From NCBI GenBank assembly GCA_905178155.1, contig CAJINV010000004.1, forward strand, positions 7,756,771 to 7,820,770: a DNA stretch of 64,000 bases. The letters are read 5' to 3'. The stretch is from Amoebophrya sp. A120 (Eukaryota > Sar > Dinophyceae > Syndiniales > Amoebophryaceae). Positions 10,682-21,700 of this stretch are shown here, in pieces. A program made the position numbers and the translations under genes. Under the pieces are notes generated by a model that saw nothing but the letters and a program-made list of their open reading frames with translations, made no database searches and was not told where the DNA came from. Numbering within the stretch: the first letter of the stretch is position 1; every line of letters starts with the position of its first letter.

Positions 10682-12484
10682 ATGTCGCTATCTCGCCCAG
10701 TAGCAGAAGTCGCCCACCAGCGGCGCCATCAACGTCGTTCTGCCATAATGGCGTTGCCCCGCATGCTGATTGCGGCCGGGCAGATCTTCACGCGTGGCTG
10801 CGACGCGTCTTTCGCCGCATCTTCACAGCAGACACGTACTTCCCCTGCCTCTGACGCCATTACGGTCACCCTGTTGTCGGGCGCACGCTGTGGGGAGAAG
10901 CCCATCCCCGTGAGCAGCTTCTCCACCGCGACCGAGGGTTTCGTCGAAGTTGCTGAATTGGTAGAAAAGTTGCGGCGGGTGTGTCCTGAAAGTTTCCGGA
11001 GGTGCAACGCGTCTGCCGCGTTTCATCTACTGGGGTCTAGTTATACTCGTCCGCCGCCTGTACTAGATGAAGTTGTTGGGAGGGCGGGCGCCGGGAACAG
11101 ACAACTTCTTCTAGACGGGGGTCCTCGTCGGGAGCTGCTGCAACGAGCAGCAGTTTCCGACGTTGCCCCGCCTGGTTCTCGACGGCATTGTGAAAAACCA
11201 CGTTGGGTTAAACGAGCCGCAGGATACTAGTACCATCCACCGCGTTCTTGAAGACACCCAGGTCGTTTTTACCGTTCCGTACGAGCGGATTCCGTTGGCC
11301 GCAGCGGCGGAACGGGGACTGCAGCTGGTGCTGCGCGAAAATCCGTTCTTCCGGTCCGGCGTGCCCTGGCCGAAGGACCCCGCTCTTACACTGGAGTGGT
11401 TCGGCAAGGTGCGGCTGGTGAGCAACCTGAAGGCGTTTTTGTTGGAGGAACTTGAGCCGGAGCCTGTGGCCGCGTTTTCCCACCTGCGAGAACAAAGTTG
11501 TGGTAAGTACTTCCTCCGCGCACTGAATATTAAACGCCGGCTACTAGTTGTAATATCCTGTTTCTTATCTTCCTTCTCAACAGCTCGATAACATTTTTAG
11601 TTAGTTGTGAACGCCGAGAAACTTTGCCAACCCGAATGAATTCAATGAATTCATAATGCACAGGTGATACTATCACGCAGCCCCAGCTGCTGTCGCGCTA
11701 GCGTCGGCGCACGCAGAAGCGGATCATGCGGCAAGAACGCCGCGATCTGCTCACGCCTTTGCGGGCGGACGGGCTGCTGGGCGAGATTCAGGACATCCAA
11801 TACCCAAGTGCGCGTCTCGCCCCCTTTGTCGCCGGGAAGCTGCGGATCCACGGGGATGGTGTGCCGGAGGACCCGGTTATGCACTGCAAAAGTATCGTAC
11901 TCGTAGTATTGCAATACAAATTAGCTCAGCACGACAAATGGAATTTGTCATGCTGATTTAGCTTGAAAAAGAGATTTGTAATGCATAACTGCAATTAGTA
12001 CGAGTGCGATACTTTTGCAGTGCATACCGGTGTTTCGCGTACAAATCTTGTCGGCTTGGCTATCAAAGGGAAAAATTCTTCCTCCCCATATCGAAACGCA
12101 ACGCCTAAGAGAATTTGTGATGCTGATTTGTGACCACAAATATTATCTGTCTTGCAAGAAAGCAACGGCAGAGGCTCCGCCCCCTTATGCAGGCGGTTTG
12201 TAATGCTGTTGGGCCTACAGCATGGACGTTCCTCATGCTAAGCGCCTAGGCCAAAACCTCTCCGCATTGGCATGATATGGGCCTGCAGTCCTGTGCTGCA
12301 ACACAAATCGGATTTGTGTACGCAAATCCGGCATCAGAAATTTCGTTTTGATGTGGGGAGGGGGGATTTTTCATTTTGATACTGGCGGCAGGAGGAGTTT
12401 GTCGGCAGGGAATTTTGGGTGACGGCCCGGAACCTCCGGCCACTCACGGACACGGAGGCGTTCCGGTTGTATGGGTATGTGTAG
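10682..12484 (+). CDS. Unknown protein, multi-exon
   Basis: I do not recognise this protein. The start at 10682 opens MSLSRPVAEVAHQRRH, an Arg-rich, Ser/Ala-rich start that could be an organelle-targeting leader. The frame changes near 11060-11150 (a 55-nt GT-AG intron at 11060-11114 would fit) into a good stretch including LRENPFFRSGVPWPKDPA (about 11330-11390). A GT-AG intron begins at 11503; its acceptor near 11660-11720 is unsettled. The third segment includes RRDLLTPLRADGLLGEIQDI and continues in frame across two IEs to REFWVTARNLRPLTDTEAF and the stop at 12482-12484. The last three exons, after IE removal, are consistent. The early exon structure is uncertain, and no domain is claimed. 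Confidence 0.6.
11878..12026. mobile_element. IE family B
   Basis: TIR CAAAAGTATCGTACTCGTA and complement. TSD CCGGT at 11873-11877 and 12027-12031. Removal joins GVPEDP to VFRVQILSAW. Confidence 0.94.
12061..12381. mobile_element. IE family D
   Basis: TIR of the GGGAAAAAT...CTCCCC type. TSD TTGGC at 12056-12060 against CTGGC at 12382-12386 (one mismatch). Only 34 bp of exon separate it from the preceding IE. Removal gives LSAWRQEEFVG. Confidence 0.93.
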
Positions 12485-13908
12485 TAGTTGTAAAAGAGAA
12501 ACAGTGTCGTGTGTAGTAAAAGAGAAGGTCCGCAACGACTTGCTTTTATTTCTAGCGAGGACGAGGACCATTGTCTTCATCGCATGAATTAGGCTTGTTT
12601 GAAGTGGTGCTAGTGTTAAACAAAGAAAAGTCGCAACAGCATGATGTTTTTCAAAAAAGTAAGCATGATACAAAGCATTGACCAAATGTATTTGTCGAAA
12701 AATAGTAGAGGGAATAAGTACCTAGAAGAAGTGAAGACGTCTGCCAACCAGTTCTTCTGTGTTGATGAGTCGCATTTCTGACAGGACAGCGTTGTGCCAA
12801 GGAGCACAACCATGTTTCTACTACTAGATTGATTTGCCACAATGAAAGGAAAAAGAACCAAACAAAAGCGTGGTTTGAATGTGCACCGATTTTTTTTCGG
12901 GCTGTCAAGATTTTTCGTTTCGCGTTTTCAAACCAGTCAACTAGGGTGCTGCGTAGCATTCGCAAAGAGCCGCGTCCTACAGTAGGTTCATGATGCCATA
13001 TTATCGTCATAACTCCGGAATAAACTCGTAGACTTTTCTAGAAATCGAGTAGTTGATGTTAGAATTATGGAAGCATTCCTCAGTTCTAGCATCGACCGAT
13101 AGTGGTACTACCAGGAAATAGACTGTTTTTCCGAATGGCTATGGTTACATTGATTCATCCTGCTCGGGACGTCGAGATATTGCTGTGCTATGCTGTTGCA
13201 TCTTGGTTTGAATTTGAGGCAGATGGAAATTTATTTCCGAGAAATTATTCAGCAATAATTTGAATTTCAGTACTCCGATTGTTTGTGTTCCACCTGTGTT
13301 CTTCTTATACCCCGTTCTGAGACGGCGCCTGACCGACGGCTCACAGCGCAAAACCGAAACAAGAGCTTGTCGAGGACCGAAGATCTTCTGTCGGGTTTCT
13401 CCGTCCTCGTTGTAGTCGTGTGTAAAAGCTCAAGTGCACTGTCAACATGATCAAATGCTATATGAATGACTTGCGTAAAATATCGATATTGTTTCAATGA
13501 GATCTAGTCACGCACGGCAAAGCCACAGGATCATCAGGACGCGCGATCATCAAGACGCGCGTCATCAACGTCTCCTGTACGTGTAGGTTTTCCTCCGCAG
13601 GGCTCATCTCGCATAAGGAAAATTTCGGGTCACTCAGCGCAGTTTGATTTTTATTTCGGCGAAGCGTTCGTTTTTCTCTCCGTTATTCTCGAGCGGGCGT
13701 TTGTTTTTGACATTGAATTGCCTGGATTGCTACCTCGACCGCAGTGCGCAGATTTGTAGAATAGTCTTGGAGAAGTAAATTGTACTAGTAGAAGCCTTCT
13801 GCGCCGAGTTTTAGTGCCATGCCAGTACAATTTATCGGTTGATGACGGATGTGTTTTACTTGAGTAAGTAACTACAGAGCACATACTCGTTATCCTGTTC
13901 CATCGACA
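12485..13908. other. Spacer, no gene seen
   Basis: AT-rich sequence without a convincing ORF, RNA gene or IE. A small imperfect direct repeat (GATCATCAGGACGCG / GATCATCAAGACGCG) lies at about 13531-13560. Confidence 0.6.
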
Positions 13909-14578
13909 ATGAAGTTGCTCATCGGGTACAACGCCGATGGTTCGGAGTTGGCGGCAAAACTCGCGAAGCTCTCCCTCCCAGACGGCGTTGTCGTGATAAG
14001 CCCGGACGGCGGTAGTACCGCTAGTACTAGTGCTCCTGCGCCAACCACTCACGAAGCCTTTATAGCTGCTTTGGAAGTCGCTGCGGGTGGTGCGGAGAAG
14101 CTTGCCAGCCCCGGGCAAGCAGAGGCGTTAGGCGTCTTCGTCTGTCAAACCGGCCTGGAATCCTCCTGCGGATTGAATCAGAAGGTAGTGTAGTTGCAAT
14201 AAGAATTTCTTGTTCTACTTTCACAGTACTTTACGCATTTTTGTTGCAGTGTGAGTTTTTTTTGCAGGCACACAGGGTATAGCATCAGAAATGGTTCTTC
14301 TGTTTGCATGAAAAGCGTTCAGCAGGAGCATGTACCTTGATTAATGTTTAGCGACTTTGACTTTAAAGGGGCACAAGCAAATCCGTGCTGCAGTGTGCCA
14401 CGACGATTACACTGCGAAATTTTGCCGCCTGCACAACGGCGCCAACGTGCTCTGCTTGGGCCAAGCCACGCTGGGCGACGAGGTGGCGAAAGAGATGGTT
14501 TTGCGCTTTCTCTCCACCGCATTCGAAGGGGGCCGGCACCAAGGCAGGGTGGAAAAAATTCATGCGTCCTCACTGTAG
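13909..14578 (+). CDS. rpiB: Ribose-5-phosphate isomerase B / LacAB family protein
   Basis: Two exons (13909-14184, 14369-14578) encode 161 residues, about the usual length of RpiB, which interconverts ribose-5-phosphate and ribulose-5-phosphate in the pentose phosphate pathway. The second exon is strongly typical: QIRAAVCHDDYTAKFCRLHN, then GANVLCLG and FEGGRHQGRVEKI. The first exon keeps the general layout (MKLLIGYNADGSELAAKL) and a cysteine in the VFVCQTGLESS segment that aligns with the family's catalytic-cysteine loop (CGTGIG). The usual N-terminal Ser-Asp-His-Ala is not conserved, and the glycine after the cysteine is Gln. Activity is therefore likely but not assured. No IE interrupts this gene. 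The start gives the family's short N-terminus directly. Confidence 0.88.
14185..14368 (+). other. GT-AG spliceosomal intron in rpiB
   Basis: Donor GAAG|GTAGTG and acceptor TTAAAG|GGGCAC, phase 0, joining GLNQK to GHKQIRAAVC as the family requires. Confidence 0.88.
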
Positions 14579-15799
14579 TGTGCAACAGCATGAGCGTCCA
14601 CCGAAGATCTTGGTGGAGCGAATAGAACGACAGACCGCGCAGGAGTCTGTGGAAGCAGGGCGCTGTCAAGGGGTTTGCACACGTAGTTAAGCATGGTACT
14701 AGTATCATTGAACTCCACTCGCAGGATGCCACTGCGCAGCCGAAATTGTGAACGACGACCTGCTCTGAAAGCGCTGAGTTTGCCAGGCGACAAGGTCTGC
14801 TTTGGCAGTAGATGACTGATCAAGTAAAGAAGCTGCTGCCCGAAGAGGCGTTTGGATTGGCTGGATTTTCATTTTTGTTCAAAAGAATTAACGGCGGAAT
14901 GACTGCGTCGAATGAATACATTCGTGTCTGCTCTTGCATCGTGTAGTTCTTCCGTTTCTGCGGTCCTCGTTCTGGTCTCACGGTGAGAATTTTCTGTAAG
15001 TTACGGGACGACCCCAGTTCGATATCCCTCTGATCCCCTTGAAGATGAACGATCGAGGTCTCATCACGATCGAGGTCTCATCGACCACGTTTTCAAGTTG
15101 CGTTCTGACCGCGCTTGATCCTGATCCGCAAATTTTGCGAGAGAGGTGGGGATCCGAGAAGGCAAAAAGTTTTTTCTTTATTTCAAGTACTTTACCATGG
15201 TGCGCGTGCGCGAATAATTTGAATTTTGCGAGGAGAGAACATTTTTGCTCCTACTTCTAACGGAGGCCATTTTGCGTTTACTTCCGATATTTCAGTACCA
15301 AAGATGAAGAATTTTTGTAGATCATCTGCATCCATGTTTTCGCCGAGGTGTACTTACAGAACCTGCTCACCCGTAGTTAAGTTCCGCATGATGCCCCACT
15401 CTCTTCTCCTGCTTACCTTTGTTGGAAAAGGGTATTCTTCTCTTTGTGGTCTGAGTGTTCTCGGGTAAATCTAAATCTGAATGTTGATACAATCAGGTAA
15501 GCCCCCTTCTATCGAATCTATACTACCAACCCTTATAAATTGAATATGACCTTCTACTTATCGACGTCCGACTGCCGCTCGAATCTGTCCAGACGGCGAA
15601 GCGCCGCAGGCGCGCTTTATGGTGCGGGGGAAGCAGAGAGGACCCGAAAGACCAGGGCAGGATCATGCTCCGAGGCGGTAGAAATAATATCATGCTAGCT
15701 GCCCGTTGTACTAGTTTTGCAGGAACACGACCTCCGCAGCGCTAATTCCGGAGCGGCAAATAAAACCACGCAAAACGGGATCAGAAGTCGGAGTAGATC
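14579..15799. other. Spacer, no gene seen
   Basis: Mixed-composition sequence with only short, unconvincing ORFs. A GC-rich imperfect inverted repeat lies near 15590-15620. No IE is seen. Confidence 0.55.
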
Positions 15800-18700
15800 A
15801 TGGATCTGCAGCAGCAGCAGATGTTTTTGTTGCAGCAGCAAATGCAGCTGCAACAGCAGCAGATGCAGCTGCAGGCTCAGGCACAGCAGCTCCGGGCGCA
15901 GCAGCAGCATAACGTGCAAGGCGGAAGTTTGGGAGCAGCTGCAGGTACAGGTGGACTACCATCTGGTACTGCTGCAAACACACCCTTATTCGGGTCGACG
16001 ATGGGCACTGCAACCACGATGAGCATGCAAGCGGCCGCCCAATTTCTGCCCTCCCCGTGGCAGCAGCAGCAGCAGCAGCAAATACACCAGGGAGTAGCTG
16101 CAGGTCCTGCGAAGGGTACTAGCACCAGCCAGCACACCAGTACGACTTATCGGCCGAGGACGGCGAAGAATAGTTTTGGCAAGCCCCACTACACGAACTC
16201 GCGCGGCCCGCGACCGGGCGGGAAGGCGATCCAGATGATGGTCGGTCGGCAGTTGCAGGTTCCGGACGAGGAGGCGGAGCGAAAAAGGTACGAACGCGAG
16301 TACTTGGAAAGCATCGGCGTGCTGCAACCCGGAGTGGATCCACAGCCAGACACTGGCTACAACACAGCTGCACAAGCTCTTGCAGAGGATAATATTAACC
16401 CCAACGACATCAGAATCGCGGGGGTGCGCCAGCCCTCGTCGTCGTCCTCCTACTATCCAGGAACCGCGGGTGGTGGTGCGCAGCAGCAGGGTACTAGTAG
16501 TACAACATTCAGTCGCGGTGGTGAGTTTAATACGACACCCGGCGGGTCGTCTGAGGCAGCGGTGGAAGCACCCCTCGGCCCGCTCCCCGGGCCGGAGCGC
16601 GAGGAGCTCCCGATCGACAAGTCGGCGGCGAAAATTGTGTCCCAGGTGCGGCGATTCAACACGGTCTGCGTGCAGGGCGAAACGGGCTGCGGCAAGAGCT
16701 CCCGTATTCCCCAATACGTCTACCACTTCTGCCGCACTCCCGCGCAGCAAAACAGCAACAAGAAAATCATCATCACGCAGCCGCGCCGGCTGGCTTGCAT
16801 CACGCTCGCGAAGCGGGTGGCAGAGGAAATGGGCGTGGGGACGATGATGTCGATCGGGGAGAGCGAGGAGGGCGGCAGTGGTCACAGAAGTTCAGCTTCT
16901 AGTACAGCTGGACACAGAAGCTGCAAACCCTCGTCGCCCCTTGTCGGCTACAAGATCAGCGGCGAGAGCAAGGTGGACGAAACGACAAAGCTTTTGTTTG
17001 TGACCACGGGGTACCTGCTGCAGTTGCTGGTGAATGACCCGCTGCAGATCCGCCGGTTTTCGCACGTGATCCTGGACGAAATTCACGAGCGGTCGGTGGA
17101 TTCCGACCTGCTCACCTTGGTGCTGAAGCTGCAGCGACAGTACAAGATGGCCGACTTCAAGCTCATCCTGATGTCTATGCATTGCAAAAGTATCGTACTT
17201 GTATAAATGCATTACAAATTTCCTCAGCATGAGAAATTTCTAATGCAGATTTGCCTTGGAAACAAGATTTGCAATGCAAGACTTGCATTTGTACGGTTTC
17301 GATACTTTTGCACAGGACAATGTCAGCCACGATGCAAGGGAACCTGTTCGCCAACTACTTCGACACCGGGGGCATATGACAGTGCACAACTCCCCCTCCC
17401 CCTCATTTGTCATGTAAAGCCCCAAATCCAAGTGCTTCCCGGTGGCACTGTTTGCATGACAGATTCCCGAAGCCCAAACAGTAAGTACTACAGTAGGCGC
17501 ATGAACTTGTCATGCACAGGCTCCAGGTGTGGCGGTGTTTGTGTTGCTGTTCATGCAATACAAATGAGGGGGAGGGGGAGTTGTGCACCCTCATAGGGCA
17601 GCGTCGGGGGCTTCGCGAACACGTTGCCGCCGCCGATCTTCTATCCTGTGCAAAAGTATCGTACTCGTATTGCAATCATGCATTACAAATCTTTCTTTAA
17701 ATGTGAATCCGCATTACAAATTTTATTTCTCATGCTAAGGAAATTTGTAATGCATTTATACGAGTACGATACTTTTGCAGTTGCAGTTCATATCTTCGTC
17801 GGCGCAAAGCGGTTTAATGTGGATATTCTGTACCTGGACGACTTGTTTCCGTTTTCCTCCCACCCGGCTATGAAGAACCAACAACACCAAAGCGGCGCCC
17901 GCCCTTGCGCGACGACTGGCGCGGATTTGTTGCGGGCGCAGACGGGAAGATGCTTGTCGGCCGGCAGCGTGGACCTTCTGCAGCAAACTCTGGAGCGGTA
18001 CCAGAAGCAGATCGACACCGCGATGCGGCGAGCGGGCAACAAGGTGCAAAATCAGACCTTCGTGGCGGACCAGCGCGAGACGGCCGCGGACGAGTTTCTG
18101 CGCATGGCCGACGGGGGGGCCGGGGGTAGTACCAGCAGCGCCACCAGCAGTGCGACACTGCCGCCGAAGATCCCGGAAAATTTCAATACCCTGGTGGCGG
18201 ACTTGATCCACTGTCTCGGCGTTGGTGGCGAGTCCATTTTGGTGTTTTTGCCGGGGATCGGGGAAATCACCGATTTGTACGAAGCGCTGCGGACGGAGTT
18301 CGAGGATCATGCGAATCAATACGGAAAGAAAAAAATGCTGCACTACGAGCTGTTCGCGCTGCACAGCACGATTCCGATTGAGGAGCAGCACGGCGCGCTG
18401 TCCAACCCGGAGCGGGACACCGTCCACATTTACCTCGCCAGCACCATATCCAGTGCAAAAGTATCGTACTCGTAGTAATTGCAATCATGCATTGCAAATT
18501 TTTTCCTTAATGTAAATCAGCATATACAAATTTTATTTCTCATGCTGAGGAAATTTGTAATGCATTTATACAAGTGCGATACTTTCTCAGTTCATACAGC
18601 ATCGCGGAGTCGTCGCTGACGCTGCCGAAGGTGCGCGTCGTGCTCGATTTCGGCCTGAAGCGGCAGCTGGGGTACGACAAGACGCGCGAGTCCGCCAGCC

Positions 18701-21700
18701 TGGTGACCAGCTGGATCTCGCACGCCTCGGCGTCGCAGCGGTCTGGCCGGTGCGGGCGGGTGTTCACGGGAATCGCGATCCGCCTGTATCCGCGCCGGCT
18801 GTATCATTTGTAAAAACGTCCCCACCCCAGAGCTGTCATGCAAATCTGCACGCTGAAAACATTTCTCATGCGGAGCCCCATGAGGGGCATTTGCTAGTCG
18901 TGTTTAGGAATTTGTCATGCTCCAACCAGCATGATATGGTAGATCTGTGATGCTGCTGCACTAAGTAGCTAAACAGGATTACACTACGAGGCCAAACTTG
19001 TCATGCATATACTCCCAAAACTTGGAGATTTGTGTTGCAAATTTACCAACTTGACTCTGGTATGGGGACGTTTTTCCACAGGATAGGTTCTACCAGCACA
19101 TCATGGCCCCGTTCGACCGGGCCGAGATCGAGAACGCACCGCTGGAGCGTATCTTGTGCAAAAGTATCGTATACTCGTACTAATTGCAAAGATGCATGAC
19201 AAATGTTATTCTTCTAAGGCAAAGAGCATTACAAATTCCACTTTCCTTCTTGCCAAAATTTGTGATGCAATTTATACTAGTACGATGCTTTTGCAATGCA
19301 TAGAGCGCCTGTACCTCCAGGTGAAGCAGCTGAGCACGAAGATCCGCGAGCGCATGCCGCGGATCGGCTCGCTGCCGCCGCGGAACCTGCTGAAAATGAC
19401 CGTGCAGCCGCCGGGCACGGACCGCCTGGAGACCGCCGTGGCGAAGTTGGCGGACGTGGGGGCCCTCATATGGATTGCAAATATGTCTGGGTCTGGGAGA
19501 TTACGAGATTTGTCATGCTGGTCTGGCATGACCAAAAAGTTTGTGATGCGTGTCCAAGAAGAGACCCTTTTGCCTGTCATGCAAAAACGCAGTTTGTCAT
19601 GCGAAAAACGCAGCACAAAGAAGCGCAGAGATTTCTCATGCTTGGCTGTGCATTACAGAGCATCCACTATTCCCGACGCAGCATTACAAGTTTCCAGACC
19701 CAGACATATTTGCATTTGATACCTCACCGGGACGAGCGATTTCGCGGACATCACGCTGCTGGGCCAGCTGGCCATCCAGCTCCCGCTGGACCTGCGCCAG
19801 GTGCGGCTCATCTTCTTCGGGGCCTGCTTTGGGTGCGTCGCGGACTGCGTCGTGATGGCCTGCGCGCTATGGATTGCAAAAGTGTCTGGGTCTGGAAACT
19901 TGTGATGCTAAAATGTGGATGATGGAACCAGTTTCGAATGCAACACAGCATGACAACTTTTGAGAACGCTTTCTCATAGGGAATCCGCATCAGAAACTGC
20001 GTTTCTGCGTGTGCAAAAGAGGCTGTGACTTTTGTTGGCTATGCAATACAGATGTCCTAGGTATGGAGAGCTAGCATTACAAGTTGCAGCCTTCCAGACC
20101 CAGACACTTTTGCAGTTGATACGCGCTGGCGGCCAACGACCCGTTTACGCTGCCCTCGCAGTTCGTCCTGCGCGACCCGCACACCTTTTACCAGGCGCTC
20201 AGCCGCAGCTACGAGTGCCGAAAAAAGTTCGACAAAGACCAGCAGTCGGAGCCGTTGATGCTGCGGAACCTGTTCGTCGCCTGGCTCAAGGGGTTGCGCA
20301 ATCCCGGCGGCGGAGAAGAAGAGGGGGTGGGCGGGGACGAAAGTAACCACTTCTACAACAACACAACGGCAGGAGTTCCGGAGCACCAAAGACCTCCTGA
20401 GACGGCGCTGCAAACGACCACGAAGCCCCGCAAGACGGGGAGGACCCGCGGACCACCAAACATGAAGAATTCCGCCGCGCAGCGCTACGCGTTCATCCGG
20501 CACTCCGCGGTGTTTGCGCGGACCAACGCAATCGTGCCGAAGCGGTTGACCCTGTTGGCGATTCAGGTGATCGATGTGGCGGAGCGAGTGTTGCACTTCG
20601 TCGACGCAGGCCCCATGCTGCAACTGCAGCGGCTGCTCTTCCGTCTCGGCTGCCCGGCCTACGCGAGGTCTTCAGCGAGTCCTGTTGGTGGAGATGAGCC
20701 ACGTCTTCATCATCCCGGCAGTGGTGGTGGTGTTCCGGTCCCCGCCGGGGGAACAAGGTCTTCTTCTACTTTGTTCAATGAGGAGATCATCGCGGGGAAG
20801 AGCGGCGTGGAGGACATATTCGTGCGGGACATGTTCATTCTGCGCGCCGCCATTGTGGCCAGCTGCTCGCCGCAAATCTGTCACGGCAAGTTGAAGCTGG
20901 ACAACATCCACATGCAGGCCATGCTTGGCCTGAAGGACCTCCCGAACCCCTTTCGCGTCTGCTGCATGCTGCCCGATTTGAGTTGGGGCGTGAAGAGCCA
21001 GGCGTCGCTGTTGCAGCGGTCTCTCGCGAAGGCCTTCAACAACGAGTGCCGTCAGATTGCCGTGTTTGAGGAAACCAACGACGGGCTCGCGGTGTTCCAC
21101 AGCAAGGGTGCGAAGGCTGGCGCTGTTGGGGCGGAAAACGATGAAAAGCACCAAACGACGGGACGAAAAACCAGCGAAGTTGCTGTTCAAGATTCGGACG
21201 ACAGCAGCGGCGACGAGGACGTGTTGCTCGAGCAGCAGAAGCAGGACGACCAGATTTTGAGTGTCCTAGAGGAGGAGCTGCAGGAGTCCGCGGCAGAGTC
21301 CGAGCACGACGATCGCGTGCGGCAGCGGGAGGAAAGCGACAGCGACGGGGATGGGGTACAAGTGGGGAGAAGAAAAGCTTATGGTGACGAGCAAAACCAC
21401 GAAAAGGACAAAAGTAAAAGTAGTAGAAGCCTGGAGAAGAAGAAACGCCGGGAAAGGAAAGTACAGCACGAAGTTGTAGATCTTGTTCCCACAAAAACCA
21501 CGACTAAGCGCGGCCGTGGACGAAATGAGATAAGCGACAGCAGAAGTCCACCTGCAGCCAGGAGTAAAAAACGTCGACGCAGTCGGAGCAGTCGGAGCCG
21601 CGGCCAGAGCAGGCACAGTCGGGGGAGAGGTGATGGCCTGCGCGGTGATGAGAATGCGGCAGGAGAGAAGCGACAAAAGCGAGATCCTCGTCACAGGCAA

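Noticed and set aside
12651..13010. 119-codon minus-strand ORF in the spacer
   Set aside because: AT-rich, no domain, no conserved pattern, codon usage unlike the genes.
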